The position numbers were made by a program, and so were the translations under genes. Of a DNA stretch of 64,000 nt, positions 8,409 to 16,875 are shown one piece after another. The stretch is from Siccirubricoccus phaeus (GTDB lineage Bacteria > Pseudomonadota > Alphaproteobacteria > Acetobacterales > Acetobacteraceae): positions 1-64,000 of the forward strand of contig NZ_SRXO01000021.1 of assembly GCF_008360935.1 (NCBI RefSeq), in the 5' to 3' direction. The stretch's first letter is position 1; each line of letters opens with the position of its first letter. The notes under the pieces were generated by a model, which had not been told where the DNA came from, made no database searches, and worked only from the letters and a program-made list of their open reading frames with translations.

Positions 8409-9380
8409 ATGGCTCGCATCGCACGTCGAACCCTGCTGCTGGCGGCAAGCCTGTTGCCCAGCCCCCTTCTCGCGCAACCCGCCTGGCCCAGCCGGCCGGT
8501 CACGCTCATCGTTCCCTGGGCCCCGGGCGGGTCCAACGATGTCGCCGCGCGGCTCCTCGCCCCGCATCTCGAAGCCCGCTTCGGCCAGCCCTTCGTCATC
8601 GAGAACCGCCCGGGCGGCGGCGGCAGCCTCGGCATGGGCATGGTGGCCCGCGCCCGGCCGGACGGGCTGACCATGCTGGTCTCCTCCGCCTCCAACCATG
8701 TCTTCCATGCGCTGATCCAGCCCGATCTCGGCTATGACGTGCAGCAGAGCCTGGCCGCCGTCGCCATGCTGGTGGATGTGCCGAATGTGCTGGCGGTCAC
8801 CAACGGCCTCGGCGTGAACAGCGTGCCGGAGCTGATCGCGAAGATCCGCGCGACCCAGGGCGGGATGAGCTTCGGCTCCTCGGGCGTCGGCTCCTCCAAC
8901 CACCTGGCCGGGGAGCTGTTCCGTCTTCGCACGGGCCTGGAGCTGACCCATGTGCCCTATCGCGGTGGCGGTCAGGCGATCTCGGACGTCATCGCCGGCA
9001 CCGTGCCCATGGTGTTCCTGAACCTGCCGACGGTACTGGGCCCGGCGCAATCCGGGCGGGTGAAGATCCTGGCGGTGGGAACGGACCAGCGCGTCGGCAG
9101 CCAGCCCAACATTCCCACCATGCAGGAGCAGGGCGTGCCGGATTACGCCGTGCGGTCCTGGACCGGCCTCTTCACCCCGCGCGGCACGCCGCAGCCGATC
9201 ATCGACAGCCTGGCCGCGGCGCTGAAGGAGATTCTGCAGGAACCGGCGCTGAAGGCCCGGCTGCTGGAACTGGGCAGCGAGCCGATCTGGATGGACCCGG
9301 CGGCGACGGACCGCTTCGTCAAGGCCGAGTATGATCGCTGGGGCCCGGTGGTGAAGGCGGCCAACGTCAAGCCGGAGTGA
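8409..9380 (+). CDS. Bug-family (TctC-like) periplasmic solute receptor
   Basis: The 323-aa protein is a periplasmic binding protein of the tripartite tricarboxylate transporter receptor (Bug) family, which bind carboxylated solutes. An N-terminal signal sequence (about 1-22, cleaved after LLAQ) precedes WPSRPVTLIVPWAPGGSNDV, the family hallmark, then ENRPGGGGSLG and THVPYRGGGQAISD. No TctA/TctB membrane subunits are near, which is usual for the expanded Bug families. It converges with a TcuA-like dehydrogenase gene, so tricarballylate or a similar acid is a possible ligand; this is inference. Confidence 0.93.
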   Translation: MARIARRTLLLAASLLPSPLLAQPAWPSRPVTLIVPWAPGGSNDVAARLLAPHLEARFGQPFVIENRPGGGGSLGMGMVARARPDGLTMLVSSASNHVFHALIQPDLGYDVQQSLAAVAMLVDVPNVLAVTNGLGVNSVPELIAKIRATQGGMSFGSSGVGSSNHLAGELFRLRTGLELTHVPYRGGGQAISDVIAGTVPMVFLNLPTVLGPAQSGRVKILAVGTDQRVGSQPNIPTMQEQGVPDYAVRSWTGLFTPRGTPQPIIDSLAAALKEILQEPALKARLLELGSEPIWMDPAATDRFVKAEYDRWGPVVKAANVKPE

Positions 9381-9383
9381 GGC

Positions 9384-9405
9384 GGGCGGGCCAGCCGGCC
9401 CGCCC
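9384..9405. terminator. 9-bp-stem hairpin between convergent genes
   Basis: GGGCGGGCC and GGCCCGCCC form a perfect nine-base stem around the loop AGCC. It lies between the stop of the Bug gene (9380) and the stop of the facing tcuA-like gene (9414). There is no T-tract, so it would work as a barrier or mRNA-end hairpin for both genes and not as a classical intrinsic terminator. Confidence 0.5.
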
Positions 9406-9413
9406 TGCCCGGG

Positions 9414-10904
9414 TTACGCGTTGCTCCGCTGGTCCGCCACCGCGGTGGCGCCGGCCAGCTTGCCGAAGACGGCGCCGTTGATGAGGCCGGAGCCGCCCGG
9501 ATAGTTGAAGTAGAAGATGCCCCCCACCAGCTCCCCGGCCGCGTAGAGGCCCGGGATCGGCGCCTGGTCGTCATCCAGCACCCGCGCCTCGGTGTCGATC
9601 CGCAGCCCGCCGAAGGTGAAGGTGATGCCGCAGCCCACCTGGAAGGCCTTGAACGGCCCCTGATCGACGGTGTTGGCCCAGTTGGTCTTGTTGACCGCGA
9701 GACCCTCGGTGCAGCGGCCATCCTTGATGTTCGGGTTGAACGGGATGTCCTGCCGCACCGCGGCGTTGTAGGCACGGATCTCCTCGAGGAAGGCCTTGCC
9801 GTCCACCCCCTCGAGCTTCGCCGCCAGCTCCTCCAGCGTGTTCGCCTCCACCTTCGTCACCTGCTTGATGCGGTATTCGTCGCGGAGCTGCTTCTCCACC
9901 TTCGCGTCGAAGACCTGCCAGGCGAAATTGCCCGGCTGCTCCAGCACCACGCGGCCATATTTCGCATAGGTGTAGTTGCGGAAATCCGCGCCCTCATCGA
10001 GGAAGCGCTTGCCATTGGCGTTGATCAGCACCGACCAGGGGTAGGAGTGCTTCTGGAAGGCGTCGCCCACCGCCAGATCGCCGTACTCCGGCGCGTTGAA
10101 GTCCCACTGCACCGCATGGCAGCCGGAGTAGTTGCCGAAGGGCGAGGCGCCGATCTCCAGCGCCATCTTGATGCCGTCGCCGGTGTTGAAGCGGGTGCCG
10201 CGCACCTTCGCCAATTCCCAGCCCGGGCCCAGGTAGCGGGTGCGCATCTCCGCATCGCCCTGGAAGCCGCCGGCGGCGAGGATCACCGAGGGCGCCTTGA
10301 TATCGTAGATGCGGCCGGGCGACTTCACCTGCACGCCGAGCACCTTGAAGCCGTCATACAGGATCTTCTGTGCCCGGGTCGCATAGCGGATCTCGATGCC
10401 GCGCTTCTTCGCCGATTCCGTCTCCGCCTGCACCAGCCCCGGCCCGCCGCCATAGGCGGAGACGGTGAGGCCGCCCCAGAACTTGAACCTGCCGTCGATC
10501 TTGAAGGCCTGCTGGCCCCAGATGGGGGCGAATTTCACCCCCTTGCCGTGCAGCCACTTCATCGTCTCGAAGCTGCGGCGCACCAGGATTTCGCACAAAT
10601 CCGGGTCGGTGCGGTTGCGCGTCACCCGGAACATGTCGTCGAAGAATTGCTCCTCGGTATAGGTACCGAAATCGGTGATGGCGATCTCCGCCTCGGTCAG
10701 GTCGGGCATGATCGCCTTGAGATCCTCGACGCCGCGATAGGCGAAGCGGATATTGCCGGCGGTGAAGCGGGTATTGCCGCCCGCCTCCTCCTCCGGCGCG
10801 CGCTCCAGCACCACCACGCGGGCGCCCTGCTCCTGCGCGGAGAGCGCGGCGCAGAAGGCGGCATTGCCGCCGCCCACCACGATGACGTCGAACTCGTCGG
10901 CCAT
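9414..10904 (-). CDS. tcuA: FAD-dependent tricarballylate dehydrogenase-like flavoprotein
   Basis: The 496-aa protein belongs to the fumarate reductase/succinate dehydrogenase flavoprotein family and most resembles TcuA, which oxidises tricarballylate to cis-aconitate. It has an N-terminal FAD motif VVGGGNAAFCAALSAQEQG (11-29), RAPEEEAGGNTRFTAGNIR, and a C-terminal FAD-binding stretch GLYAAGELVGGIFYFNYPGG. No iron-sulfur partner (TcuB) is adjacent, so its electron acceptor is unclear. A GntR-type gene lies 66 bp upstream on the same strand, with a palindrome in the gap. A Bug receptor converges from the other side. Substrate assignment is by similarity only. Confidence 0.82.
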   Translation of the reverse strand: MADEFDVIVVGGGNAAFCAALSAQEQGARVVVLERAPEEEAGGNTRFTAGNIRFAYRGVEDLKAIMPDLTEAEIAITDFGTYTEEQFFDDMFRVTRNRTDPDLCEILVRRSFETMKWLHGKGVKFAPIWGQQAFKIDGRFKFWGGLTVSAYGGGPGLVQAETESAKKRGIEIRYATRAQKILYDGFKVLGVQVKSPGRIYDIKAPSVILAAGGFQGDAEMRTRYLGPGWELAKVRGTRFNTGDGIKMALEIGASPFGNYSGCHAVQWDFNAPEYGDLAVGDAFQKHSYPWSVLINANGKRFLDEGADFRNYTYAKYGRVVLEQPGNFAWQVFDAKVEKQLRDEYRIKQVTKVEANTLEELAAKLEGVDGKAFLEEIRAYNAAVRQDIPFNPNIKDGRCTEGLAVNKTNWANTVDQGPFKAFQVGCGITFTFGGLRIDTEARVLDDDQAPIPGLYAAGELVGGIFYFNYPGGSGLINGAVFGKLAGATAVADQRSNA

Positions 10905-10932
10905 GTTCCGAGGCCCCTCTTCTGGCGTGTTT

Positions 10933-10950
10933 GTGCACCGATGTATGCAC
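10933..10950. promoter_or_regulatory. candidate GntR/FCD operator upstream of tcuA
   Basis: GTGCACCGATGTATGCAC has perfect five-base inverted arms (GTGCA/TGCAC). It lies 28 bp upstream of the tcuA-like start, inside the 66-bp gap after the GntR gene. GntR regulators of the FCD class commonly bind short palindromes of this kind. A related half-site pattern (GCATACGCGCGCATAC, 11645-11660) lies just upstream of the regulator's own start. Confidence 0.5.
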
Positions 10951-10970
10951 GGGCCGCGGAGGCTGTCCAG

Positions 10971-11636
10971 CTAGCCCGGCTCCGCCGCCGCCATGCCCAG
11001 CCTGGCCGCATGCGCCGCCTGGATATGCGCCCGGGCCGCCGCCTCCGCCCCCGCCGCGTCCCGCGCCGCCACCGCGGCGACGATGCGCGCATGCTCCTCC
11101 CGCGCCGCCACGGCGCGGCCGGGCAGTTCCAGCGTCGTCGGCCCCAGCAGCAGCAGCGCATCCGACAGCGCGGAGAGCGCCCGCAGCAGATAGCGGTTAT
11201 GCGCCGCCTGATGCAGGGCGCGGTGGAAGCGGCGGTTGTGCTCCGCCACCGCTTCCGCCGGCAACCCGGCCTCTTCCGCCACCATGCGCTGCAGCAGCAT
11301 GATGTCCGGCCGCCCGGCATGCTGGGCCGCCAGCCGGGCGGCGGTGCCTTCCAGCGCCTCGCGCATCACGTAAAGCTCGTCCACCTCGGCATGGCCATAG
11401 GCGGCGACGCAGAGCCCGCCGCCGGGCCCCGGGGCCAGCAGGCCTTCCGATTGCAGCCGGCGGATCGCCTCCCGCACCGGGGTGCGGCTCATGCCCAGCC
11501 GCTCGGCCAGCTCCGCTTCCAGCACGCGCTGGCCGGGCTGCAGGGCGCCGCTGCGGAGCCCTTGGCGGAAACGCTCATAGGCCTGCTCGGCCAGGCTCTG
11601 CCCGGCGGGAAGCGGCAGGGTGGCGGTGCGGCGCAT
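10971..11636 (-). CDS. GntR-family (FCD) transcriptional regulator
   Basis: This is a ligand-responsive regulator of 221 aa. The winged helix spans about 15-70 with the recognition part AERLGMSRTPVREAIRRL. The rest is an all-helical FCD ligand domain with the metal/ligand motifs DELYVMREALEG, EHNRRFHRALH and EEHARIVAAVAARD. The ATG at 11636 gives a normal family length; a start 21 bases upstream (11657) is also possible and neither has a clear ribosome site. It probably controls the tcuA-like gene downstream and perhaps the divergent CitE-like gene. FCD regulators often sense carboxylic acids, which fits the neighbours. Confidence 0.9.
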   Translation of the reverse strand: MRRTATLPLPAGQSLAEQAYERFRQGLRSGALQPGQRVLEAELAERLGMSRTPVREAIRRLQSEGLLAPGPGGGLCVAAYGHAEVDELYVMREALEGTAARLAAQHAGRPDIMLLQRMVAEEAGLPAEAVAEHNRRFHRALHQAAHNRYLLRALSALSDALLLLGPTTLELPGRAVAAREEHARIVAAVAARDAAGAEAAARAHIQAAHAARLGMAAAEPG

Positions 11637-11836
11637 GGCGGTTGCATACGCGCGCATACCGGAAGGATGCAAGCACCATTGACCCGCCCCGCCCCCGGGG
11701 CGAGCATCCGCCGCCGGGCGCGGGATGGGCGGAGCTGCGCTCACCACCCTGCTCCCGGCCTTGGTCTGGCCGCGTGAGTCGCGCTTTCGGTCGCTTCGAC
11801 CCCAGGCGATCACGCTCGGGAACGGGAGAGACGCGG

Positions 11837-12700
11837 ATGCGCGCGCTGCCGAACTGGCGATCGCTGCTCTATGTGCCGGCGACGCGGGAAAGCTTCGTCG
11901 CCAAGGCCCATACCAGGGGGGCGGATGCCATCATCCTCGACCTGGAGGACGCGGTGGCGCCGGCGGAAAAGCCCGCCGCCCGGGCGGCGCTCGCCAGGGC
12001 GGTGCCGAGCGTGCGGCAGGGCGGCGCCGATGTCTGCGTCCGCATCAACCGGCCGCTGCGCATGGCGGTGCAGGATATCGACGCCGCCATCGCCGCCGGC
12101 GCGGATGTGCTGGTGCTGACCAAGCTGATGGGGCCGGACCATGTCCGGCTGCTCTCCGAGCTGGTGGCGGAATCGGAGGCCGCGCAGGGCGTGGCGGTGG
12201 GCCGCACCCGCTTCATCGGCCTGGTGGAAACGGCCGAGGCGCTGTCGGCGCTGGAGGCGATCGCGCGGGCCGATCCGCGCATCGTGGCGCTGGGCGCGGG
12301 GGGCGAGGACCTGGCCACCGATCTCGGCATGGAGCCGACGCCCGATGCGCTCTTCCTGCCGAAGATGCTGACGGTGCTGGCGGCGCGCGCCGCGGGGGTG
12401 CTGCCGCTGGGCTTCATCGGCACGGTGGCCGGGATCTCGGATCTGGAAGGCTACCGGGCCATGCTGCGGCGGTCCAAGACCATGGGCTTCGCCTGCGCGA
12501 GCTGCGTCCACCCCACCCAGGTACCGATCATCAATGAGGAATACGGGGCGCGGCCGGAAGAGGTGGCGCGGGCGCAGCGCATGGTGGCGGCCTTCGCCGA
12601 GGCAGTGGCCAAGGGTCTGGGGGCGGTCAGCTTCGAAGGGCAGATGATCGACGAGCCGGTGGTGGAACGGGCGCGCAGGCTGCTGGCGCGGGTGCGATGA
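11837..12700 (+). CDS. CitE-like CoA ester lyase (HpcH/HpaI family)
   Basis: The 287-aa protein has the CitE-like fold: RSLLYVPATRESFVAKA at the start, DAIILDLEDAV for metal binding, RINRP, FIGLVETAEAL and a C-terminal ASCVHPTQVPIINEEY. Relatives cleave citryl-, malyl- or citramalyl-CoA to acetyl-CoA or another acyl-CoA and an oxoacid. The stand-alone form without CitD/CitF points to a CoA-ester lyase and not a citrate lyase subunit. The ATG at 11837 has a GGGAG ribosome site. It is divergent from the GntR gene, so it may belong to the same tricarboxylate regulon. Confidence 0.87.
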   Translation: MRALPNWRSLLYVPATRESFVAKAHTRGADAIILDLEDAVAPAEKPAARAALARAVPSVRQGGADVCVRINRPLRMAVQDIDAAIAAGADVLVLTKLMGPDHVRLLSELVAESEAAQGVAVGRTRFIGLVETAEALSALEAIARADPRIVALGAGGEDLATDLGMEPTPDALFLPKMLTVLAARAAGVLPLGFIGTVAGISDLEGYRAMLRRSKTMGFACASCVHPTQVPIINEEYGARPEEVARAQRMVAAFAEAVAKGLGAVSFEGQMIDEPVVERARRLLARVR

Positions 12701-12703
12701 TGG

Positions 12704-12830
12704 GGGCGCCGGGTTGGGGGCTTTGCCCCCATGCCCCCAGCAGGGGGCGCTGCCCCCTGCACCCCCGCCGGGGACCGGACCGGTCCCCGGACCCCGGTGT
12801 GAGTTTTGGACCCGACGTTTGAAGCTGGCA
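12704..12830. repeat. G/C-run intergenic mosaic with palindromes
   Basis: The 198-bp gap between convergent genes holds alternating G and C runs that pair as hairpins: CAGGGGGC/GCCCCCTG at 12741-12759 and a perfect palindrome with 11-base arms around one A at 12768-12790. It is followed by GTGTGAGTTTTGGACCCGAC, a motif that recurs in variants near 258-285, 39253-39275 and 61221. No coding frame was recognised. Confidence 0.7.
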
Positions 12831-12898
12831 GGGGGGGGCGAGGGCGAAGCCCCCCATCCTCACCGGGCTGCTTCGCACCTATGGGCGTCGCCCCCAGG

Positions 12899-13741
12899 CT
12901 AAGGCGCCTCCATCCCAAAGCTGTCGCACTGCCGCGGATCCCCACTATCCAGCCCCCGGCGGAACCAGCGCACCCGCTGGGCGGAGCTGCCATGGGTGAA
13001 GCTTTCCGGCACCACCGTGCCGCGCGCCCGGCGCTGCAGCCGGTCATCCCCCACCGCCGCGGCGGCGTTGATGCCTTCCTCGATATCGCCCGGTTCCAGC
13101 ACGCGCTGGGTATGCCGCGCCCAAAGGCCGGCGAAGCAATCCGCCTGCAGCTCGACCCGCACCTGCAACGCATTGCCCTCCGCCTCGCTGCGGCCGCGCC
13201 GCGCCTGGTTCACCCGCGCCAGAATGCCCAGCTCATTCTGCACATGGTGCCCGACCTCATGCGCAATGACATAGGCGCGGGCGAAATCCCCCGGCGCGCC
13301 GAGCTGGCGTTCCATGTCCCGGAAGAAGCCGAGGTCGAGATAGACCTGCCGGTCCTCCGGGCAATAGAAGGGTCCCACCGCGCTTTGCGCGAAGCCGCAG
13401 CCGCTTTGCGTCGCGCCGGTGAAGAGGACGAGGCTGGGCGGGGCGTAGCGCTGGCCGCTGCGGCGGAAGATCTCGCCCCAGGCATCCTCCGTGGTGGCCA
13501 GCACCTGGGCGACGAAGCGGCGCTCGCTTTCCTGCGCCGGGTCCGGCGGGCCGGACTGGGTGATCTGCCGCCCCGGCTCCTCCCCGCCGCTGAAGAGGAT
13601 GGTCGGATCGACGCCGAGCAGCAGCGCCACCACCACCAGAACCATGCTGCCGATGCCGCCGCCGGCCAGGCCGATGGGCAGGCCGCCGCCGCGGCGGCGA
13701 TCCACCACATTGCCGCTTTCGCGCTCGCCCTCCAGCCGCAT
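12899..13741 (-). CDS. neutral zinc metallopeptidase (YpfJ/KPN_02809 family)
   Basis: This 280-aa membrane-anchored protein has an Arg/Gly-rich cytoplasmic N-terminus, one transmembrane helix at about 26-44, and an extracytoplasmic domain with the zinc motif HEVGHH at 161-166. It also carries GCGFAQSAVGPFYCPEDRQVYLDLGFF and ELQADCFAGLWA, characteristic of the family. Its substrate is not known. It lies 60 bp downstream of a CoA-transferase gene on the same strand, but nothing in the sequence links its function to that operon. Confidence 0.93.
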   Translation of the reverse strand: MRLEGERESGNVVDRRRGGGLPIGLAGGGIGSMVLVVVALLLGVDPTILFSGGEEPGRQITQSGPPDPAQESERRFVAQVLATTEDAWGEIFRRSGQRYAPPSLVLFTGATQSGCGFAQSAVGPFYCPEDRQVYLDLGFFRDMERQLGAPGDFARAYVIAHEVGHHVQNELGILARVNQARRGRSEAEGNALQVRVELQADCFAGLWARHTQRVLEPGDIEEGINAAAAVGDDRLQRRARGTVVPESFTHGSSAQRVRWFRRGLDSGDPRQCDSFGMEAP

Positions 13742-13801
13742 CGCCGCCTCCTCCGTGCTGCAGCGGAAACAGCGCCGGCCATGGCCGGGTTCCGGGCAGG
13801 C

Positions 13802-15049
13802 TCAGCCGCCCTGGATGATACCCGCCTCGCGCAGCCGCGCGAATTCGCCGGCGCCCAATAGCGGGCCCAGCACCGCCTCATTATGTTCGCCGAGTTGCGG
13901 CGCCGGCCGGGCGAGGATGCCCGGGGTGGCGGAAAGCCGCGGGACCGCGCCATGCATGGGCAGCCAGCCCCCCGGCATCTCCGCATCCGGCACTTCGATC
14001 ACCGCCTCCCGCTCCACCACATAGCGGTCATGTTCCAGCATCTCCGCATCCATGATGGGGCCGATGGTCACGCCGGCGGCATCGAATTTCGCCAGGGTCT
14101 CGGCCAGGGTCAGGCCCTTGATGTGGTCGGCGATGATGCTGTCCAGCGCCTCGCCATGCTGCACGCGGTCCGCATTGGTGCGAAAGCGGGGGTCGGTGAT
14201 CAGCTCCTCCCGCCCGATGCTGCGCAGCAGCTTCTCCGTCATCCCCTGGGTGGAGGCGGAGAGGCAGACCCAGCCGCCATCCTTCGTCCGGTAGGCGTTG
14301 CGCGGCACCGCATTGGTGCTGCGGCTGCCGGTGCGCGGCTTCAGCTTGCGGTTGATTTTCCAATTGGCGTGCTGCGGCTCCATCATCACATGGATGGGGT
14401 CGAACAGCGTCTGGTCGATCACCTGGCCCTGCCCCGTCGCCTCGGCATGGCGCAGCGCGATCATCGCCGTGGCGGCGCCGTAGAGGCCGGCATAGCCATC
14501 CGCCATGTACATGGGCGGCAGCACGGGTTCGCGGTCGGCGAAGCCGTTCACCGCGGCGAAGCCGGAATAGCCTTCCACCAGCGTGCCGAAGCCGGGCTTG
14601 TGCCGGTAGGGGCCGTCCTGCCCCCAGCCGCTGATTCGCACGATAACCAGACGCGGGTTGAGCGCCAGCAGCACCTCCGGCCCCAGCCCCATCGCCTCCA
14701 GCACGCCGGGGCGGAAGCTTTCGACGAAGATCGCCGCGCCTGCCGCCAGGCGCTTCACCACCGCGATGGCCTGCGGATCGCGCAGCGCCAAGCAGATGGA
14801 GAGCTTGTTGCGGCTCAGCGTCTTCCAGGTGGTGGAAATCCCCTGGATGCGCCAGGCGCGCAGCGTGTCGCCCTCCGGCGGCTCCACCTTCACCACCTCG
14901 GCGCCATGGTCGGCCAGCACCTTGGTGAGGATGTTCCCCGCCACCAGGCGGGAAAGGTCGACCACGCGGAGCCCATGCAGGGCGCCGGTGGCGGCGGGGT
15001 CGAAGGCGCGGCGGCGCGGGGTGGCCCCAGGGGAGGTTGGCTCGCTCAT
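13802..15049 (-). CDS. CaiB/BaiF family CoA-transferase
   Basis: This type III CoA-transferase (415 aa) moves CoA between carboxylic acids. It opens LHGLRVVDLSRLVAGNILTK, has VEPPEGDTLR for CoA binding, and the likely catalytic aspartate is Asp184 in MADGYAGLYGA. The start at 15049 overlaps the stop of the upstream Bug gene by four bases (ATGA), so it is translationally coupled. The operon order is TauD-like oxygenase, fumarylacetoacetate-hydrolase-family enzyme, Bug receptor, this enzyme. That suggests uptake, oxidation, cleavage and CoA activation of one organic acid; the compound is unknown. Confidence 0.92.
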   Translation of the reverse strand: MSEPTSPGATPRRRAFDPAATGALHGLRVVDLSRLVAGNILTKVLADHGAEVVKVEPPEGDTLRAWRIQGISTTWKTLSRNKLSICLALRDPQAIAVVKRLAAGAAIFVESFRPGVLEAMGLGPEVLLALNPRLVIVRISGWGQDGPYRHKPGFGTLVEGYSGFAAVNGFADREPVLPPMYMADGYAGLYGAATAMIALRHAEATGQGQVIDQTLFDPIHVMMEPQHANWKINRKLKPRTGSRSTNAVPRNAYRTKDGGWVCLSASTQGMTEKLLRSIGREELITDPRFRTNADRVQHGEALDSIIADHIKGLTLAETLAKFDAAGVTIGPIMDAEMLEHDRYVVEREAVIEVPDAEMPGGWLPMHGAVPRLSATPGILARPAPQLGEHNEAVLGPLLGAGEFARLREAGIIQGG

Positions 15050-16029
15050 TCGGCGCGAATATTGGCGGCTTGCGCCACCTCGCGCCAGCGGGCGAGGTCG
15101 GCCTTCAGGATGGCGGGGAATTCCTCCGGTCCGACCGGCGAGGGGGTGCCGCCCTCCGCGGCGTAGATGCGGCGGAGATTGGCATCCGCCAGCGCCTCGT
15201 TCACCGCGCCGTGGATGGTCCGGCGCAGCTCCGGCGGCAGCCCGCGCGGGGTCAGCAGCCCCCACCAGATCGCGACCTCGTAATCCACCCCCTGCTGCTG
15301 CACCGTGGTCACCGGCGGCACCTCCGGCGGCAGCCCGCCGCCTTCCGCCGTGGCGGCGATGACGCGCACGCGCTGCTCCCGAATGGCGGCATTGGCGCTG
15401 GCGACGGTGGTGATCATGAGCTGGATGTTGCCGGCCACCAGGTCGGTCACCGCCGGCGCTGTCCCCCGGTAGGGAACATGGTTCATCCGGATGCCGGCGC
15501 GCAGGCAGAAATACTCGGAGATGAAGTGGTTGATGCCGCCGGCGCCGGAGGAGCCGTAATCTACCCCGCCGGGCTGCGCCTTGGCCAGCGCGACCAGGGC
15601 AGGCACGTCGCGCGGGGCGAAGCCGGGATTGGTCATCAGGAAGAAGGGTGCGCGGGCCAGCAGCGCCACGGCGTCGAAGCTGCCCTCCGCATCCCAGGCC
15701 GTCTTCTGCAGCACCGCCGTGGTGGGGAAGGAGGAGGAGGTGACCATCAGCGTATAGCCATCGGCCGGGGCCTGGGCGACCTGGCCGGCGCCGATGGCGC
15801 CCCCTGCCCCGCCGCGATTCTCCACCACGAAGGGCTGGCCGAGCTTCGCCTGCAGCCGCTCCGCCAGCGGCCTTGCCATGACGTCGTTGGAGCCGCCCGG
15901 CGGGAAGGGGACGACGAGGCGGACCGGGCGGTTGGGCCAGGGTGCCTGGGCCAAGGCGGGGGTGGCCAAAGGCGTGGCAAGCGTCGCCGCCAGCAGGGCG
16001 CGGCGGGCAAGCAAGGGCTGGGCGATCAA
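15046..16029 (-). CDS. Bug-family (TctC-like) periplasmic solute receptor
   Basis: The 327-aa binding protein has a signal peptide (about 1-28, Ala-rich, ending ALAQA) followed by WPNRPVRLVVPFPPGGSNDV and ENRGGAGGAIGAGQV, then MNHVPYRGTAPAVTDLVAGN. These are hallmarks of Bug receptors for carboxylated ligands. Both ends overlap neighbours by four bases (ATGA with the FAH-family gene upstream and the CoA-transferase downstream), so it is an integral member of this catabolic operon and probably captures the operon's substrate. No membrane permease is encoded nearby. Confidence 0.93.
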   Translation of the reverse strand: MIAQPLLARRALLAATLATPLATPALAQAPWPNRPVRLVVPFPPGGSNDVMARPLAERLQAKLGQPFVVENRGGAGGAIGAGQVAQAPADGYTLMVTSSSFPTTAVLQKTAWDAEGSFDAVALLARAPFFLMTNPGFAPRDVPALVALAKAQPGGVDYGSSGAGGINHFISEYFCLRAGIRMNHVPYRGTAPAVTDLVAGNIQLMITTVASANAAIREQRVRVIAATAEGGGLPPEVPPVTTVQQQGVDYEVAIWWGLLTPRGLPPELRRTIHGAVNEALADANLRRIYAAEGGTPSPVGPEEFPAILKADLARWREVAQAANIRAE

Positions 16030-16871
16030 GCTGTAGGTTCCGCGATGACCGGGTTGCGCAGGATGCCGATGCCGCTGATTTCCACCTCCACCACATCGCC
16101 CGGCACCAGCCAGGGCGGCGGCTTGCGGGCATGGGCGACGCCTTCCGGCGTGCCGGTGGCGATGATGTCACCGGGCGCCAGCGGGGTGAAGGCGGAGATG
16201 TATTCGATCAGCGCCTCGACACTCAGGATCATGTCGCCGGTGCTGGTGCGCTGCCGCTGCTCGCCATTCACCCGCGTGGTCAGGGTCAGCGCCGCCGGGT
16301 CCGGGATCTCGTCGGCGGTGACCAGCCAGGGGCCGAGCGGGCCGGTATGCGGGAAATTCTTCCCCGCGGTCACCGAATGCTTCTGGTAGTCGCGCACGCT
16401 GCCATCCTGGAAGATGGTGTAGGCGGCGACATGCTCCAGCGCCTGCGAAGCCGGGATGCGGCGGCCCGGCTTGCCGATGACGACCGCCAGCTCGCCCTCA
16501 TAGTCGAAATGCGTGGAATTGGCCGGCCGCCAGAGCGGCGCGCCATGGCCGATGACGGTGTCCGCCAGCCGGGCGAAGATGCGCGGATTCTCCGGCACCT
16601 CCCGCCCGGCGGCCTCGGCGACATGGGCGCGGTAGTTCAGCCCGACGCAGAGCAGCTTGCGGTCCTGCGGCACCGCCGGCAGCACGGTGACATCGGCCAG
16701 CGCATGGTCCGGCGCGGCATCGGCGAAGCCAGCCAGGTCGCCGAGCGCCCCCGCCTCCAGCACCGCCTTCACGCCCCGGTAGCGCAAGCGCCGGCCGCAA
16801 TCGACGATGCCCTCGCCCCGGACCAGGCCGTAGGACTCGCCTGCCTGGGCGGCGAAGCTGATGATCTTCAT
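16026..16871 (-). CDS. fumarylacetoacetate hydrolase family protein
   Basis: The 281-aa protein has the FAH fold, whose members hydrolyse C-C bonds in diketo acids or hydrate/decarboxylate oxo-acids with a divalent metal. It shows LLCVGLNYRAHVAE, the metal-binding acids Glu125/Glu127 in YEGELAVVIGK and Asp156 in FQDGSVRD, then KNFPHTGPLGPW and GDIIATGTPEG. It overlaps the Bug gene by four bases and begins four bases from the stop of the dioxygenase gene upstream, so the two probably act in sequence. Confidence 0.92.
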   Translation of the reverse strand: MKIISFAAQAGESYGLVRGEGIVDCGRRLRYRGVKAVLEAGALGDLAGFADAAPDHALADVTVLPAVPQDRKLLCVGLNYRAHVAEAAGREVPENPRIFARLADTVIGHGAPLWRPANSTHFDYEGELAVVIGKPGRRIPASQALEHVAAYTIFQDGSVRDYQKHSVTAGKNFPHTGPLGPWLVTADEIPDPAALTLTTRVNGEQRQRTSTGDMILSVEALIEYISAFTPLAPGDIIATGTPEGVAHARKPPPWLVPGDVVEVEISGIGILRNPVIAEPTA

Positions 16872-16875
16872 GGGG

